64,000 bases of DNA, from the NCBI RefSeq assembly GCF_030272615.1, contig NC_081409.1, forward strand, positions 529,764,291 to 529,828,290, in the 5' to 3' direction. Below are positions 1 through 10,046 of this stretch, piece by piece. Position numbers and translations under genes: made by a program. The stretch is from Cryptomeria japonica (Eukaryota > Streptophyta > Pinopsida > Cupressales > Cupressaceae). A model generated the notes under the pieces. It was not told the DNA's origin, made no database searches, and was given only the letters and a program-made list of their open reading frames with translations. Each line of letters begins with the position of its first letter. Position 1 is the stretch's first letter.

Positions 1-109
1 TAGGGAGGCGTCTCAGTATTTTCGGTCCCCTTTTAGGGAGGACTCGCAGGGGGAAACGGGGGAGGAGAACCAGGTTCTCGCTTGCATTCCTTCTCTTGTC
101 ACGGGGGAG

Positions 110-1452
110 ATGAATGAGCAACTTTTGTGTCCTATTTTGTTGGAAGAGCTTGAGAGGATTGTCTTCCACATGAGGAAAGGAAAAGCTCATGGATCGGATG
201 GGTTCCCAGTAGAATTCTTTCAAGAATTTTGGGATGTTGTCAAGCTGGATTTACTAGAGGTGGTGCAGAGTCCCAGAGGAATAAGCAAATGCTTCGGGAG
301 TTGAATGCGACTTTCATTGCTCTTATCCCCAAGTGTGAGGGGGCTAACCGGTTAGGCCAGTTCCGCCCCATCTCTCTCTGCAATGTGATTTATAAGATCA
401 TCTCTAAGCTGATAGTGGATAGATTGAAGAAGTGTCTGGGGAATGTTATCTCTGAGGAGCAGAGTGGGTTTGTGGAAGGGTGTCAAATTTTGGATGGGGT
501 GGTCATTGCCACAGAGACCATTCATTCTATGGCAACCTCCAAGGAAAAAGCTATGTTTATCAAGCTGGACATGGCTAAGGCGTACGATAGAGTTCGGTGG
601 TCCTTCCTTTAGAGGGTCCTCAAGGAGTTTGGTTTTGCTGATGAGTGGATTCAGTGGGTTATGAGTTGTGTTACGACTACTTTTTTCTCTATGCTCATCA
701 ATGGAGATCATACTGAGTTGTTTGGTGCGTCTAGGGGTCTCCGTCAAGGGGACCCCCTCTCCCCTTATCTTTTCATTCTTATGGCTGAGGGTTTGGGGAG
801 GCTGATTAAGCATAATGTGGGTCTGGGGATTATTCAGGGTTGGAGATGGGGTAATGACTTGCAGCCACAGTCTCATTTGCAGTTTGTGGATGACACGACT
901 CTTATGGGGCTTGCTCGGATCATAGAAGCTAATAATCTGCGTATGGTCTTGGATGTTTATCTTGCGGCATCAGGCCAACTGATCAAAGAGGATAAATCTT
1001 ATATTCTTTTTTTCAACACTCCTGAAGCTATTCAACGAAGGATTGCTCTTATCTTGAGATTCCAAGTTGGCTCCCTGCCGTTGATTTATTTGGGTATCCC
1101 TATCTCTCCTGGTAACCCTCCTAGGGAGTCTTGGCAGGGTATCTTGAATAAATTTCGTTCAAAAGTTGAGCATTGGACTCATAGATGGCTATCCTTTGCT
1201 GGGAGGGTTCAATTGATTCAGTCAGTGGTTCAGGCTCTTCCGATCTATCGATGTATGTTTCATGTGGCTCCTAAGTGGTTCTTGAAGGGTCTGGACTCTC
1301 TGGCTAGGCAATTCTTATGGGCATGCAATCTTTCCTCTTCAAAATGGAGTCTTGTCAATTGGGACTTGGTTTGTAGTCCGAAGCAGTCAGGGGGGCTTGG
1401 TTTAAGGCAGTCTATTCCTTTTGGGGAGGCTCTGGCGGCTAAATTGTATTAG
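110..1452 (+). pseudogene. LINE reverse transcriptase domain (broken)
   Basis: Decayed reverse transcriptase of a plant L1-type LINE. Readable motifs in order are KGKAHGSDGFP near the start, FRPISLCNVIYKIISK, the LDMAKAYDRV block carrying the first catalytic aspartate, GLRQGDPLSPYLF, and the catalytic FVDDTTL (canonical F/YxDD), followed by the SGQ and PLIYLGIP blocks of the thumb region. The reading frame shifts near 290-305, and a stop at about 610 (probably from a tryptophan codon) splits it before the catalytic motif. The frame then runs to a stop at 1450. The enzyme would have copied the LINE RNA by target-primed reverse transcription. It cannot be functional as it stands. Confidence 0.9.
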
Positions 1453-2400
1453 AGGTGGTGTGTGGAGCAGGATCGGGGCTGGGCCAAGATTTTGGCCAAC
1501 AAATATATGCAGAGGGTCTCGATGGAGGAAATCCCTAGATATCCGCTTGAGGGAAAGGGCTCTTTGATTTGGTATACTCTCAAGAGGGGGGCTTCTCTCA
1601 TTAAGGCATGACTCTTTTGGATTTGCAGGAGGGGGGAAGAGGTCCTTTTCTGGAACGACTCTTGGGATGGCTACCCTCCCATTCTTGATCAATTCCCTAA
1701 CCTTGGGAATCTGTGCCAGAGGTTTTTAGAAGCTGGATGGTCAAGGGTGAGTGACTTCAAGGTTGTTTATAGGTGTGGATGTCTGGAGTTGGAAAGGTGG
1801 AAGTCTCCTGATGAGTGGCCGGTAGCTAGGATGGAGGAAGAGTGTGCAGAGCTGCAAGGCATTTTGGCGAGTAGACATTGTAGTTCCCTCAAGGGTAGGG
1901 ATGGGCTGGCTTGGTCTCCCAATCCTAAGGGCATGTTTACGGTGGCTAGTGGATACTGGGAATTGTTGTACCGAAGACTTGAGGGAAGAGAGGTGAACTG
2001 GTGGAAACAGGTGTGGAGTAATGTGTCTTGGCCGAAGTGTAATTGCTTTGCTTGGACTTTAGCTTTGAATAGATGTCTAACCTAGGACAATATCTGCAAG
2101 CGGGGATTTTTGGGGCCCTCTATTTGTGTTTTGTGTGGTAATGGGGAGGAAGATTCCTCACACCTGTTCTTCAGATGTCCCTTCTCTCGACTTATTTGTC
2201 ATTATTGGTGGGGGGTGTGGAAGCATCCTTGTATCCACGCGGATTCTTTGCTGGAGTTCTGGAGCAGTTTGGGCAGACCTCCTATCCTGTCCTCCTTCCT
2301 TTAGACTGTTTGGTATATTGGGCCCATCTTCATTATGTGGCAGATATGGCTCGAGAGGAACAAAAGAATCTTTCTTGAGGTCAGATTGTTAGTTCAGTAA
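1453..2400 (+). pseudogene. LINE linker and zf-RVT-like zinc-binding region (broken)
   Basis: Continuation of the LINE ORF2 after the reverse transcriptase. The sequence reads through stops at about 1608 and 2083 and then shows the pattern expected of the reverse-transcriptase zinc-binding region: an F-x-W-x-LN segment followed by ICVLCGNGEEDSSHLFFRCP, i.e. Cys-x2-Cys with a downstream His and Cys. Tryptophan-rich text such as WNDSWDG and WSPNPKGMFTVASGYW is typical of this part of plant LINEs. Interrupted by several stops. No independent gene is implied. Confidence 0.75.
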
Positions 2401-2436
2401 GTTTGGAATAGAATCATTGCAATGATTTGAGAGACG

Positions 2437-3102
2437 GTGGAAGCGAAATGTGAGGTCAATTTTCTTTTGGGTACGGATGAGACTGATATTGTGAGTAGGC
2501 TTGGTCTGCAAGAGTTGTCTCCGGCCTCAGCTTGTGTCAGGAGAGGTAGCCGTGCCATGAAGAAGGTGCAAAGGATGGGAAGGTGGATACCCCCTCAGGA
2601 TGAGTTTATCAAGATTAACACTGATGGCTCATCTAGGGGTAACCCAGGCCCTGCTAGAGTTGGTGGTGTTGGCAGGAATAGCATGGGGGAGGTCGTTTTC
2701 CTCTTTTCGGTGCATAAAGGGTGGCAGTCTAATAACTTTATGGAGGGATTGGCGATTCTCTATGCCCTTGAACGTGCTTGGGAATTGGGTTGAAGGAAGG
2801 TGATTTGTGAATCGGACTCACAGATTGTTGTTAACTTGTTGGCGGAGCAAAAGGTGAGCGAGATTCAATAGCAGTTGGCAGGGGTTGTTCAACAGATTCT
2901 CCAAATTAGTTTTTTAATGGAACAGGTCTCTTTCATCCACATCCCCCGTGAATGGAATAGAGCTGCTGATTGTTTGGCCAAGTGGGCCTCAGAACATGGT
3001 AGTGATTGGAAAGTAGAAGGTTGGGAGCATCTCTCTAGAGATTGTTGTCAGGACTTGCAGAAGATTTTCACTGAGGACATGGTTGGGTATGAAGTTGGAT
3101 GA
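2437..3102 (+). pseudogene. LINE C-terminal RNase H domain (broken)
   Basis: RNase H-like domain at the 3' end of the LINE. INTDGSSRGNPGPA carries the first catalytic aspartate, and the second acidic site lies in the ESDSQIVVNLL segment after a stop near 2792. The HIPREWNRAADCLAKWA block near 2940-2990 is the usual closing motif, with its N-x-x-A-D-x-L-A core. A second stop lies near 2869. These breaks mean no product. The role in the intact element would be removal of RNA from the RNA-DNA hybrid. Confidence 0.88.
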
Positions 3103-3314
3103 TCTGGGGATGGTTTGGTGGTTCTTTCCTGGAGCTATGGGGCTCTGGGTCTCTATGTAATTCTTGTCTCTGATTTTCAAATAAAATTTTTACCCCTTTT
3201 ATTAAAAAAAATAAAATCAAAAGTATATAAATATTTTTTATTCAGCAAAACTGAATTACATGAAAGAATAACAATCCAATAGAAAGAAGATACAAAGCAA
3301 CGACAAGAACTAAA

Positions 3315-3680
3315 AAGAGCCCTGGTGTGAGGCATATTAGTGTAATTTCCTCATGTCAGAACCCTGGCATTGAACATAAGAACATTCAAAATACTCATAA
3401 TGAAGAGATGCTCCAGTTGGATATAAGAAATTTAAAAATACCTCCCCTGAGGACAGAGCCCTGTTGATGGGCATATGATCATCCAAACTGTTCATCTTAA
3501 CAGAGCCCTGTCATTGGGCAGGAGAGTTTTCAAAATGTAGATATTGAAGGAATGCTCTCCCCCGGACAGAGCGCTGGTATTGGGCAGCAGATGAGAAGCA
3601 TAAATCTACCGGACTAGAGAAGAAATTAAAGACCCTGAACAAATTGCCTTATCAATCACCATAGCCATACTGAAAGGACT
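3315..3680 (+). repeat. Degenerate interspersed repeat with core AGAGCCCTG
   Basis: A short motif recurs at irregular spacing of roughly 50-110 bases: AGAGCCCTGGTGTGAGGCA, AGAACCCTGGCATTGAACA, AGAGCCCTGTTGATGGGCA, AGAGCCCTGTCATTGGGCA, AGAGCGCTGGTATTGGGCA and finally AGAGTCCTGTTTTGG. Spacing and intervening text diverge, so this is either an old tandem array or part of a repetitive transcript. No coding function is seen. Confidence 0.55.
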
Positions 3681-5645
3681 GGAGGGAAGAGTCCTGTTTT
3701 GGCTAATAATCAAGTCCAGAAGCTACGGAAACATTGCATAAGGTTGTGTCAGGTGATTCCATGAAGACATAAATGAGCACTGGTGAACACCCGCGAAACA
3801 GCCATTCCGCACGAGAAGAGATCGGGAAGAGTGGTGGAGGAATTTTTGAATGCCCCGGCATAGGTATGTGTCAGTCGTCAGGGACTATTAAATTGTTTTA
3901 TGACTCCACTTATTATGACACACCAACAGCTTTCATGTTCGGGCATGTTAATGCAGGTATCAGAATGTATTTTTGATCGTATTTTAATTAATTGATTATA
4001 TTTTATCGACCATTCTAAGAATTTTTATTAACATTTTAATTTGTTCATTGATTTTCATTTGATATCGACAATCGATATCATTTTTTTCATAAAATTAAAA
4101 TTACGAACATTTGTAAGACCACATTAGCCAACGAAACCAATATTATCTATATGATTGTCATGTGGAGAGATTAATCTTCATAGGGCCATCTTGATTTATG
4201 TCTAGCATTAGAGATTAATAAGAGTTATTGATTTAAGATAGATCAATGATATAAACACAAAGAAAGTGAGGCCCTTTACCCACTAAACTAAACCTACTAG
4301 CCCTCTTGATCGTGTGATAGTCTACATCAAATCAATATAAAAATGTATGATAGACTCAAGATAACAAATGTGTTGTACCCATGTTGTTATTATGAATCAA
4401 ATCACTCTTGCTCTTGTGGCAAGAGCTAATCAACCGTGGGAGAACCCAATAGACTACCCTCTTTGTAAGGAAGGAGAGTTTGTGGGTGACAATAGTGGGT
4501 TCTGTTGAGTGAGGGTTGTACCAATCAATTCACTCACTTTGCAATGAAATATCCTCTTATGAATTATTACATAAATGTGGCCACAATGATTCTAATTTGG
4601 CAAGGTCAATCACTAGTTCAAATCATGTTGAATTCATTATGGGCAAAGTGTTGATAAGTGTTGAGAGCCTACTTTCTTCTACTTCAGTCAACTCTTCTGA
4701 GAGGAATAACTCTCTCATGTGCCTTCTTTTATTTATCTTAGGATGATTTCTTCTTTGTGATCTTGTTCTTTTTTGGGTATTTATTGTATTGATTGGTTTT
4801 CTCTCGTATCACTTAAAGCTGACTTAATTCAAAAAAAAATTCTAAATCTAAAAAACATTGAGCATGAAAGTTTAAGCGACAGAGGAATAGCAAAACTTAA
4901 GGGAGTAGCTTTAAAAAGTTTCTTTATCTTTTCTTGGTTAAATAACTGTTGATGTTTGGTTTGAACACTTAGCTTGTTCAATTTGCTTGATTTGTTTTGA
5001 TGTTGACTTGTTTGCTACAAGAGGTTTTTGAAATGTATGAATGAGCCTACCATTTATATTTTTTTAATGAATACAAAAATAATTCATGTATGCAAGCAAA
5101 TATCTTTTTATCCTTTTCTATGAAAAATTATTTCAAGTGGACTAATTAGCTAATAAAGAAAGAAGATTCTTTTTCATAATTTTCACTGAATGCAACTAAA
5201 AGAATTGGTTTGTTCTAAATGTAATATTTAAGTTTTTTTTTTATAATTTTCTATTTTACATTTGATGAAATAATCTTGTTATTTTGATTGTTAAATATGA
5301 ATGAATCTTGCTTTCAAAAAGTGTTTGTTTGTTTTTCCATGTATTTTAAATTGACAAAGTGCTTTGAAGAAAACTGAATGAAAATCCAAATAAATTAAGA
5401 TTTTAAATCTAATTTAATCTAAAGAAGATAAATCTAATCTAATCTAGAAAGTAGTAACAAAATCTAAAACCAATCAATAAGAAATAACAAAATATTTTAG
5501 TACCAAACCAAATTGGTGATCTAATTACTATTTTAAACTACCTCCATCGAAATAAATATTTTACAAAAACGAATAAAACTAGGGAACGCACATGAAGATT
5601 TAATGGAGCTTTCTTGAAGTTGTACAAACCTATATTCTCAAAGTA

Positions 5646-5800
5646 TCTAACTTTTGTCTTGTATTCTCTTCTCCAACTTTGAGGCAACCCTCTCAACTTG
5701 GAAGCATAGAAGGGAAATATCTTCTAACTTTTGTCTTGCATTCCCTTTTCTAACTTTGAGGTAATCCTCTCAATTTGGAAGCATTGAAGAGAAGATAAAA
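5646..5800 (+). repeat. Two-copy tandem repeat, period about 78 bp
   Basis: Two imperfect copies of a block starting CTAACTTTTGTCTTG, each containing CTTTGAGG, CCTCTCAA and TTGGAAGCAT. The second copy begins at about 5724. Several substitutions separate them. No gene is associated. Confidence 0.7.
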
Positions 5801-6165
5801 TGTTACAGAGAAATTGAATATTGCTTGGAAGATGGTATGGAAATTTAAGAAGCCTAAAATACTATGCTTAGAGGCTTAGAGCTTAGGAGGATGGATGATC
5901 TCACAATAATGTTTCCTCACTTTAAACTTAAGTTGGACATTGAAATCAAAATTTAATTAATTTTTTATTTTTAACACTTATAACTAGAACATTGTTAATA
6001 ATTTGAAGATGATGTGAACTAGTATTATTTAGATTTTTTTGTATAGATTTTAAATATGATTTTTTAAGAAAAGATTATTAATGTCATTTTAAAGCATATT
6101 TTAATAACTTACATTCATACTTTATAACATTTTAATGAATTGCATTTATTCCACAATGAATAACT

Positions 6166-6983
6166 TGTTAGGGGTCCCACAGATACTGAGAGGGGGGGAG
6201 GGGAGGGTTGGGGGGCTGAATTAGTATCTATCCGGTAATTAGAATTTCTTAACTTAAAACATGTAGAACATAATATAACAGTGTACCGGTATGCAAGAAA
6301 TAATGTAATAAACAGAATCAAGAACATCCACATAAAAAGCACACCACAACACAAGATTTTAATGAGGAAACCCGGTGTGGGAAAAACCTCGGTGGGATTT
6401 GTGACCCACAATATTCACTCACTGGCCAATAAGAGAATATTACTTACAATAGGGGTCTGCACATGCAGGAAGGCCAACTGCCTAGAGCTCACTACTCAAT
6501 GGGAAGTCTCACTGACTTACAATAAGGATTATACAAATCCAATATCTTGTACTGCTTTACAATAGCATCTTCAATGCCTGATTCAGTATCGGTTCCTGCT
6601 CTATTCTTTACATATACCCCTTGACCTATATTTCACACATTAGGTCTGCCTAATATTTTCCTTAATTCTTCTACATCACCTTACAAAATGTCTACAATGA
6701 TCTCTTTTATATATAAGTCATTTTACAATTTTGCCAAGTCAGCTTACACATTTTTACAATAATAAACAAAATAAAATATAACAAAATCATGTCGGCCTCT
6801 GTGCCGGTATACTTCCTTTCTTCTGTGTCGATGTCGGTGTCAGTGTCCTGAGTGCCGGTGTAGAGTGTGATCTGCTGATGCCGGTATAATGCCTTTGCCG
6901 ATGCCATAGGATTTCAAGGTTGCCATCAATGACAAAACCTTAAATCACATACAATGTCTCATTGGAGTGTGCATATGCCAATA
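6166..6983 (-). repeat. Element F LTR, copy 1
   Basis: Reads on the minus strand from TATTGGCATA (TG to TA at the first dinucleotide) to ...CCTAACA. It contains the block GTGGGAAAAACCTCGGTGGG (seen here on the plus strand) common to the copia-type LTRs of this window. The outer side carries the TAACT duplication; the inner side abuts the polypurine tract. Confidence 0.85.
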
Positions 6984-6984
6984 A

Positions 6985-6995
6985 TCTCCCCCTTT
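6985..6995 (-). other. Polypurine tract, element F unit 1
   Basis: TCTCCCCCTTT on the plus strand (AAAGGGGGAGA on the minus strand) lies one base inside LTR copy 1, where second-strand synthesis would be primed. Confidence 0.75.
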
Positions 6996-7050
6996 GGCAT
7001 TGATGGCAACACTCATGAGAAATTTCAAAAAAAGTGTCCAAAAATGTGTA

Positions 7051-7781
7051 GTCCAAAAATGTTACCAAAAATGTGTGTGCTCCCCCTGAGCATATGATTC
7101 CTGTCCTGTGATTTGAATTTTCTCATTCCACTACTCCCCCTTTGGCATCAATGACAAAGGTTGTCAAGATGTCAGTAAAGTTTGTAGTTTCAACCTTGTA
7201 ACTCGGTGGTTACAATTTGAAAAAGATCTCCCAAAATCAAGTTTATACTGTCCATAAACTTTTTGCTATCCTTTATTGTTGTCTCTGTTCTCTTCACTGT
7301 ACCGGTGAGATGCTACAAGTGCTCTACCGGTGTTTTGCTTCCCTATATTAGTGCCTAAGAAATTTCCTTTCGCAAAGATGCTAGATAGTCCAATCTTGGA
7401 CTTAGTTTTGATCTCAAATGTTTTGCCTTACTTATTATTCTTTCTTTCTCTCTTTCCAATTTGAGTAGTTCTTCCTCAAAATTTGTTATCTTCTCCACAA
7501 AAATTGATAGTGTATCAGGTGAGTTGACAAAGCTGTTTGCAAGTTTATTTATCTCATCCTGTACCTTGCTCATTTTCTTGTCTATATCTACAGTCAAAAA
7601 GTTTGTTTTACAGGTATCTTTGTACAAATTGTAACCATCCACTTACAAGGTTGAAACTACAAACTCTACTGACATCTTGACAACCTTTGTCATTGATGCC
7701 AAAGGGGGAGTAGTGGGATGAGAAAATTCAAATCACAGGACATGAATCATATGCTCAGGGGGAGCACACACATTTTTGGAC
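7051..7781. repeat. Inverted repeat (fold-back) inside element F unit 1
   Basis: Arm 1 at about 7051-7220 and arm 2 at about 7625-7781 are near-perfect reverse complements; both contain CACTACTCCCCCTTTGGCAT-type text or its complement and the GTTTGTAGTTTCAACCTTG block. The loop of about 400 bases holds the coiled-coil fragment. Arm 1 has the expected orientation for sequence just inside the 3' LTR. Arm 2 is an inverted extra copy that runs straight into the inverted gag fragment. Confidence 0.85.
7355..7642 (-). pseudogene. Coiled-coil ORF fragment in element F unit 1
   Basis: A 95-codon open frame on the element's own strand, lying in the loop of the fold-back and starting in arm 2. The text is rich in Lys, Glu and Leu (KLEREKERIISKAK, then LRSKLSPRLDYLASLRKEIS) and reads as coiled coil. 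I recognise no enzyme motif. It most likely represents the C-terminal end of the long ORF2 seen in element A: the visible end of that ORF is similarly Lys/Asp-rich and concerns the same part of the element. That link is inference, because the window ends before the two can be aligned. Confidence 0.6.
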
Positions 7782-8096
7782 TAGAAGATGATTTAAGGGC
7801 AGCTCAGGATATCATTCAGGCACTTCAAGAAAATCTTACTGTTGCAAGAAATAAGAGAAGAGAACTTTGTGAAAAATTACAAAATGAGAATGATGAAAAG
7901 GAATCACTTAATGATATGATAAGCAAGTTGAAACAAGAGAACATGACAACAAAGAATGAGATGCAGGATATAACTATGAGATTTTGCAAAGAGATTGAGG
8001 ATATGAAGAAGAATGAGGAAGAATTGACCAGAAGACTAAGTGATGCAGCAAATGAGAATACAAGACTTAGCTATGAAAATGACATGTTGAAGACAA
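7781..8096 (+). pseudogene. Inverted gag-like (ORF1) fragment in element F unit 1
   Basis: On the plus strand, opposite to the LTRs, a frame reads LEDDLRAAQDIIQALQENL... ending LSYENDMLKTTL. It is clearly related to ORF1 of element A, which reads LEDELKTSWEFIKALQENL... and LSYENDMLKIDL over the same span. The open frame extends upstream to 7718 through the fold-back arm, and downstream it runs into the complement of the primer-binding site. The fragment is a coiled coil without the zinc knuckles. Being antisense to the element, it would yield RNA complementary to related gag transcripts. Confidence 0.8.
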
Positions 8097-8107
8097 CTCT
8101 GATACCA
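8097..8107 (-). other. Primer-binding site, element F unit 1
   Basis: CTCTGATACCA on the plus strand is the reverse complement of TGGTATCAGAG, the standard site for initiator-methionine tRNA priming. It lies two bases from the LTR end, the same spacing as in elements A and B. Confidence 0.85.
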
Positions 8108-8109
8108 AT

Positions 8110-8910
8110 TGCTAGGGGTCACACAGATACTGAGAGGGGGGGGTCAATCAGTATATATCCGGTAATTAGAATTTCTTAACTTAAAACATTTAGAACATAA
8201 TATAATAGTGTATCGGTGTGCAAGAAATAATGCAATAAACAGAATCAAGAACATCCACATGAAAAGCACACCATAACACAAGATTTTAACGAGGAAACCC
8301 GGTGTGGGAAAAACCTCGGTGGGATTTGTGACCCACAATATTCACTCACTGGCCAATAAGAGAATATTACTTACAATAGGGGCCTGCACATGCAGGAAGG
8401 CCAACTGCCTAGAGCTCACTGCTCAATGGGAAGTCTCATTGACTTACAATAAGGATTATACAAATCCAATATCTTGTACTACTTTACAATAGCATCTTCA
8501 ATGCCTGATTCAGTATCGGTTCCTACTCTATTCTTTACATATACCCCTTGACCTATATTTCGCACATTAGGTCTGCCTAATATTTTCCTTAATGCTTCTA
8601 CATCACCTTACAAAATGTCTACAATGGTCTCTTTTATATATAAGTCATTTTACAATTTTGCCAAGTCAGCTTACACATTTTTACAATAATAAACAAAATA
8701 AAATATAACAAAATCCTGTCGGCCTCTGTGCCGGTATACTTCCTTTCTTCTATGTCGGTGCCGGTGTTGGTGTCTTGAGTGTCGGTGTAGAGTGTGATCT
8801 ATTGATGTCGGTATAATGCCTTTGCCGATGCCATAGGATTGCAAGGTTGCCATCAATGACAAAACCTTCAATCACATAAAATGTCTTATTAGAGTGTGCA
8901 TATGCCAATA
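8110..8910 (-). repeat. Element F LTR, copy 2 (shared middle LTR)
   Basis: About 801 bp, closely matching copies 1 and 3. On its left it joins the primer-binding site of the first internal unit, and on its right the polypurine tract of the second. It therefore serves as 5' LTR of one unit and 3' LTR of the other, the hallmark of a tandem produced by unequal LTR recombination. Its end is TGCTAG rather than TGTTAG on the plus strand. Confidence 0.85.
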
Positions 8911-8911
8911 G

Positions 8912-8922
8912 TCTCCCCCTTT
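8912..8922 (-). other. Polypurine tract, element F unit 2
   Basis: Same TCTCCCCCTTT sequence and spacing next to LTR copy 2. Confidence 0.75.
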
Positions 8923-8977
8923 GGCATTGATGGCAACACTCATGAGAAATTTCAAAAAAAGTGTCCAAAAATGTGTA

Positions 8978-9718
8978 GTCCAAAAATGTTACCAAAAATG
9001 TGTGTGCTCCCCCTGAGCATATGATTCATGTCCTGTGATTTGAATTTTCTCATCCCACTACTCCCCCTTTGGCATCAATGACAAAGGTTGTCAAGATGTC
9101 AGTAGAGTTTGTAGTTTCAACCTTGTAACTCGGTGGTTACAATTTGAAAAAGATCTCCCACAATCAAGTTTATACTGTCCATAAACTTTTTGCTATCCTT
9201 TATTGTTGTCTCTGTTCTCTTCACTGTACTGGTGAGATGCTGCAAGTGCTTTGCCGGTGTTTTGCTTCCCTGTATTAGTGCCTCAGAAATTTCCTTCCGT
9301 AGAGATGCTAGATAGTCCAATCTTGGACTTAGTTTTGATCTCAAATGTTTTGCCTTACTTATTATTCTTTCTTTCTCTCTTTCCAATTTGAGTAGTTCTT
9401 CCTCAAAATTTGTTATCTTCTCCTCAAAAACTGATAGTGTATCAGGTGAGTTGACAAAGCTGTCTGCAAGTTTATTTATCTCATCCTGTACCTTGCTCAT
9501 TTTCTTGTCTATATCTACAGTCAAAAAGTTTGTTTTACAAGTATCTTTGTACAAATTGTAACCACCCACTTACAAGGTTGACTACAAACTCTACTGACAT
9601 CTTGACAACCTTTGTCATTGATGCCAAAGGGGGAGTAGTGGGATGAGAAAATTCAAATCACTGGACAAGAATCATATGCTCAGGGGGAGCCCACACATTT
9701 TTGGTAACATTTTTGGAC
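8978..9718. repeat. Inverted repeat (fold-back) inside element F unit 2
   Basis: Arms at about 8978-9146 and 9552-9718, same structure as in unit 1. Arm 2 here keeps a 13-base segment (GGTAACATTTTTG) that unit 1 lacks, so unit 2 preserves a longer palindrome. Confidence 0.85.
9117..9569 (-). pseudogene. Coiled-coil ORF fragment in element F unit 2 (longer copy)
   Basis: A 150-codon open frame, the intact counterpart of the unit 1 fragment: unit 1 has a stop after LRKEIS, whereas here the frame continues through ALIQGSKTPAKHLQHL and ends ...TTELQG. It is predicted coiled coil throughout, with no catalytic motif. It sits on the same strand as the LTRs, so it could in principle be transcribed from LTR copy 3. 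Function unknown. Confidence 0.6.
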
Positions 9719-10033
9719 TAGAAGATGATTTAAGGGCAGCTCAGGATATCATTCAGGCACTTCAAGAAAATCTTACTGTTGCAAGAAATAAGAGAAGAGA
9801 ACATTGTGAAAAATTACAAAATGAGAATGATGAAAATGAATCACTTAATGATATGATAAGCAAGTTGAAACAAGAGAACATGACAACAAAGAATGAGATG
9901 CAGGATATAACTTTTAGATTTTGCAAAGAGATTGAGGATAGGAAGAAGAATGAGGAAGAATTGACCAGAAGACTAAGTGATGCAACAAATGAGAATACAA
10001 GACTTAGCTATGAAAATGACATGTTGAAGACAA
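9717..10033 (+). pseudogene. Inverted gag-like (ORF1) fragment in element F unit 2
   Basis: Second copy of the antisense gag-like coiled-coil fragment, with a handful of substitutions relative to unit 1 and the same junctions: fold-back arm on the left, complement of the primer-binding site on the right. Open from 9643 through to the LTR. Confidence 0.8.
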
Positions 10034-10044
10034 CTCTGATACCA
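10034..10044 (-). other. Primer-binding site, element F unit 2
   Basis: Second copy of CTCTGATACCA (minus-strand TGGTATCAGAG), two bases from the end of LTR copy 3. Same interpretation as for unit 1. Confidence 0.85.
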
Positions 10045-10046
10045 AT

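Larger units (their letters stand above)
1..3216 (+). mobile_element. L1-type LINE retrotransposon, 5' end outside window, decayed
   Basis: A non-LTR retrotransposon read left to right: reverse transcriptase, a cysteine/histidine region, RNase H, a short 3' untranslated stretch, then an A-rich tail (about 3180-3216). The domain order is that of plant L1-clade elements, in which ORF2 ends with an RNase H domain. ORF1 and the endonuclease are not present, so the element begins left of the window or is 5'-truncated. In-frame stops (for example near 610, 1450, 1608 and 2083) and at least one frameshift show it is dead. No target duplication can be checked because the left end is missing. Confidence 0.9.
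3217..6165. other. Unassigned AT-rich intergenic stretch
   Basis: About 2.9 kb between the LINE tail and the first LTR. I see two small degenerate repeats, listed separately, and no recognisable coding gene. One short open frame at 3773-3976 has non-repetitive text but no domain I recognise, and no convincing splice partners. The rest is AT-rich with poly-T and poly-A runs. Confidence 0.5.

Noticed and set aside
352-876. 174-codon minus-strand open frame opposite the LINE
   Set aside because: It is the antisense shadow of the reverse transcriptase, which has clear family motifs on the plus strand.
3773-3976. Possible short exon or small protein (67 codons)
   Set aside because: No domain, no supported splice partners, and it lies in repeat-rich DNA. 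Kept only as a remark in the intergenic entry.
6281-6565. Plus-strand open frame within LTR copy 1 of element F, repeated in the other LTRs
   Set aside because: It is antisense text of the LTR; its recurrence reflects LTR copies, not a gene.
7051-9718. Regular repeats read as a CRISPR-like array
   Set aside because: The repeats are long inverted and LTR repeats in an obvious plant retroelement; there are no short direct repeats with unique spacers.
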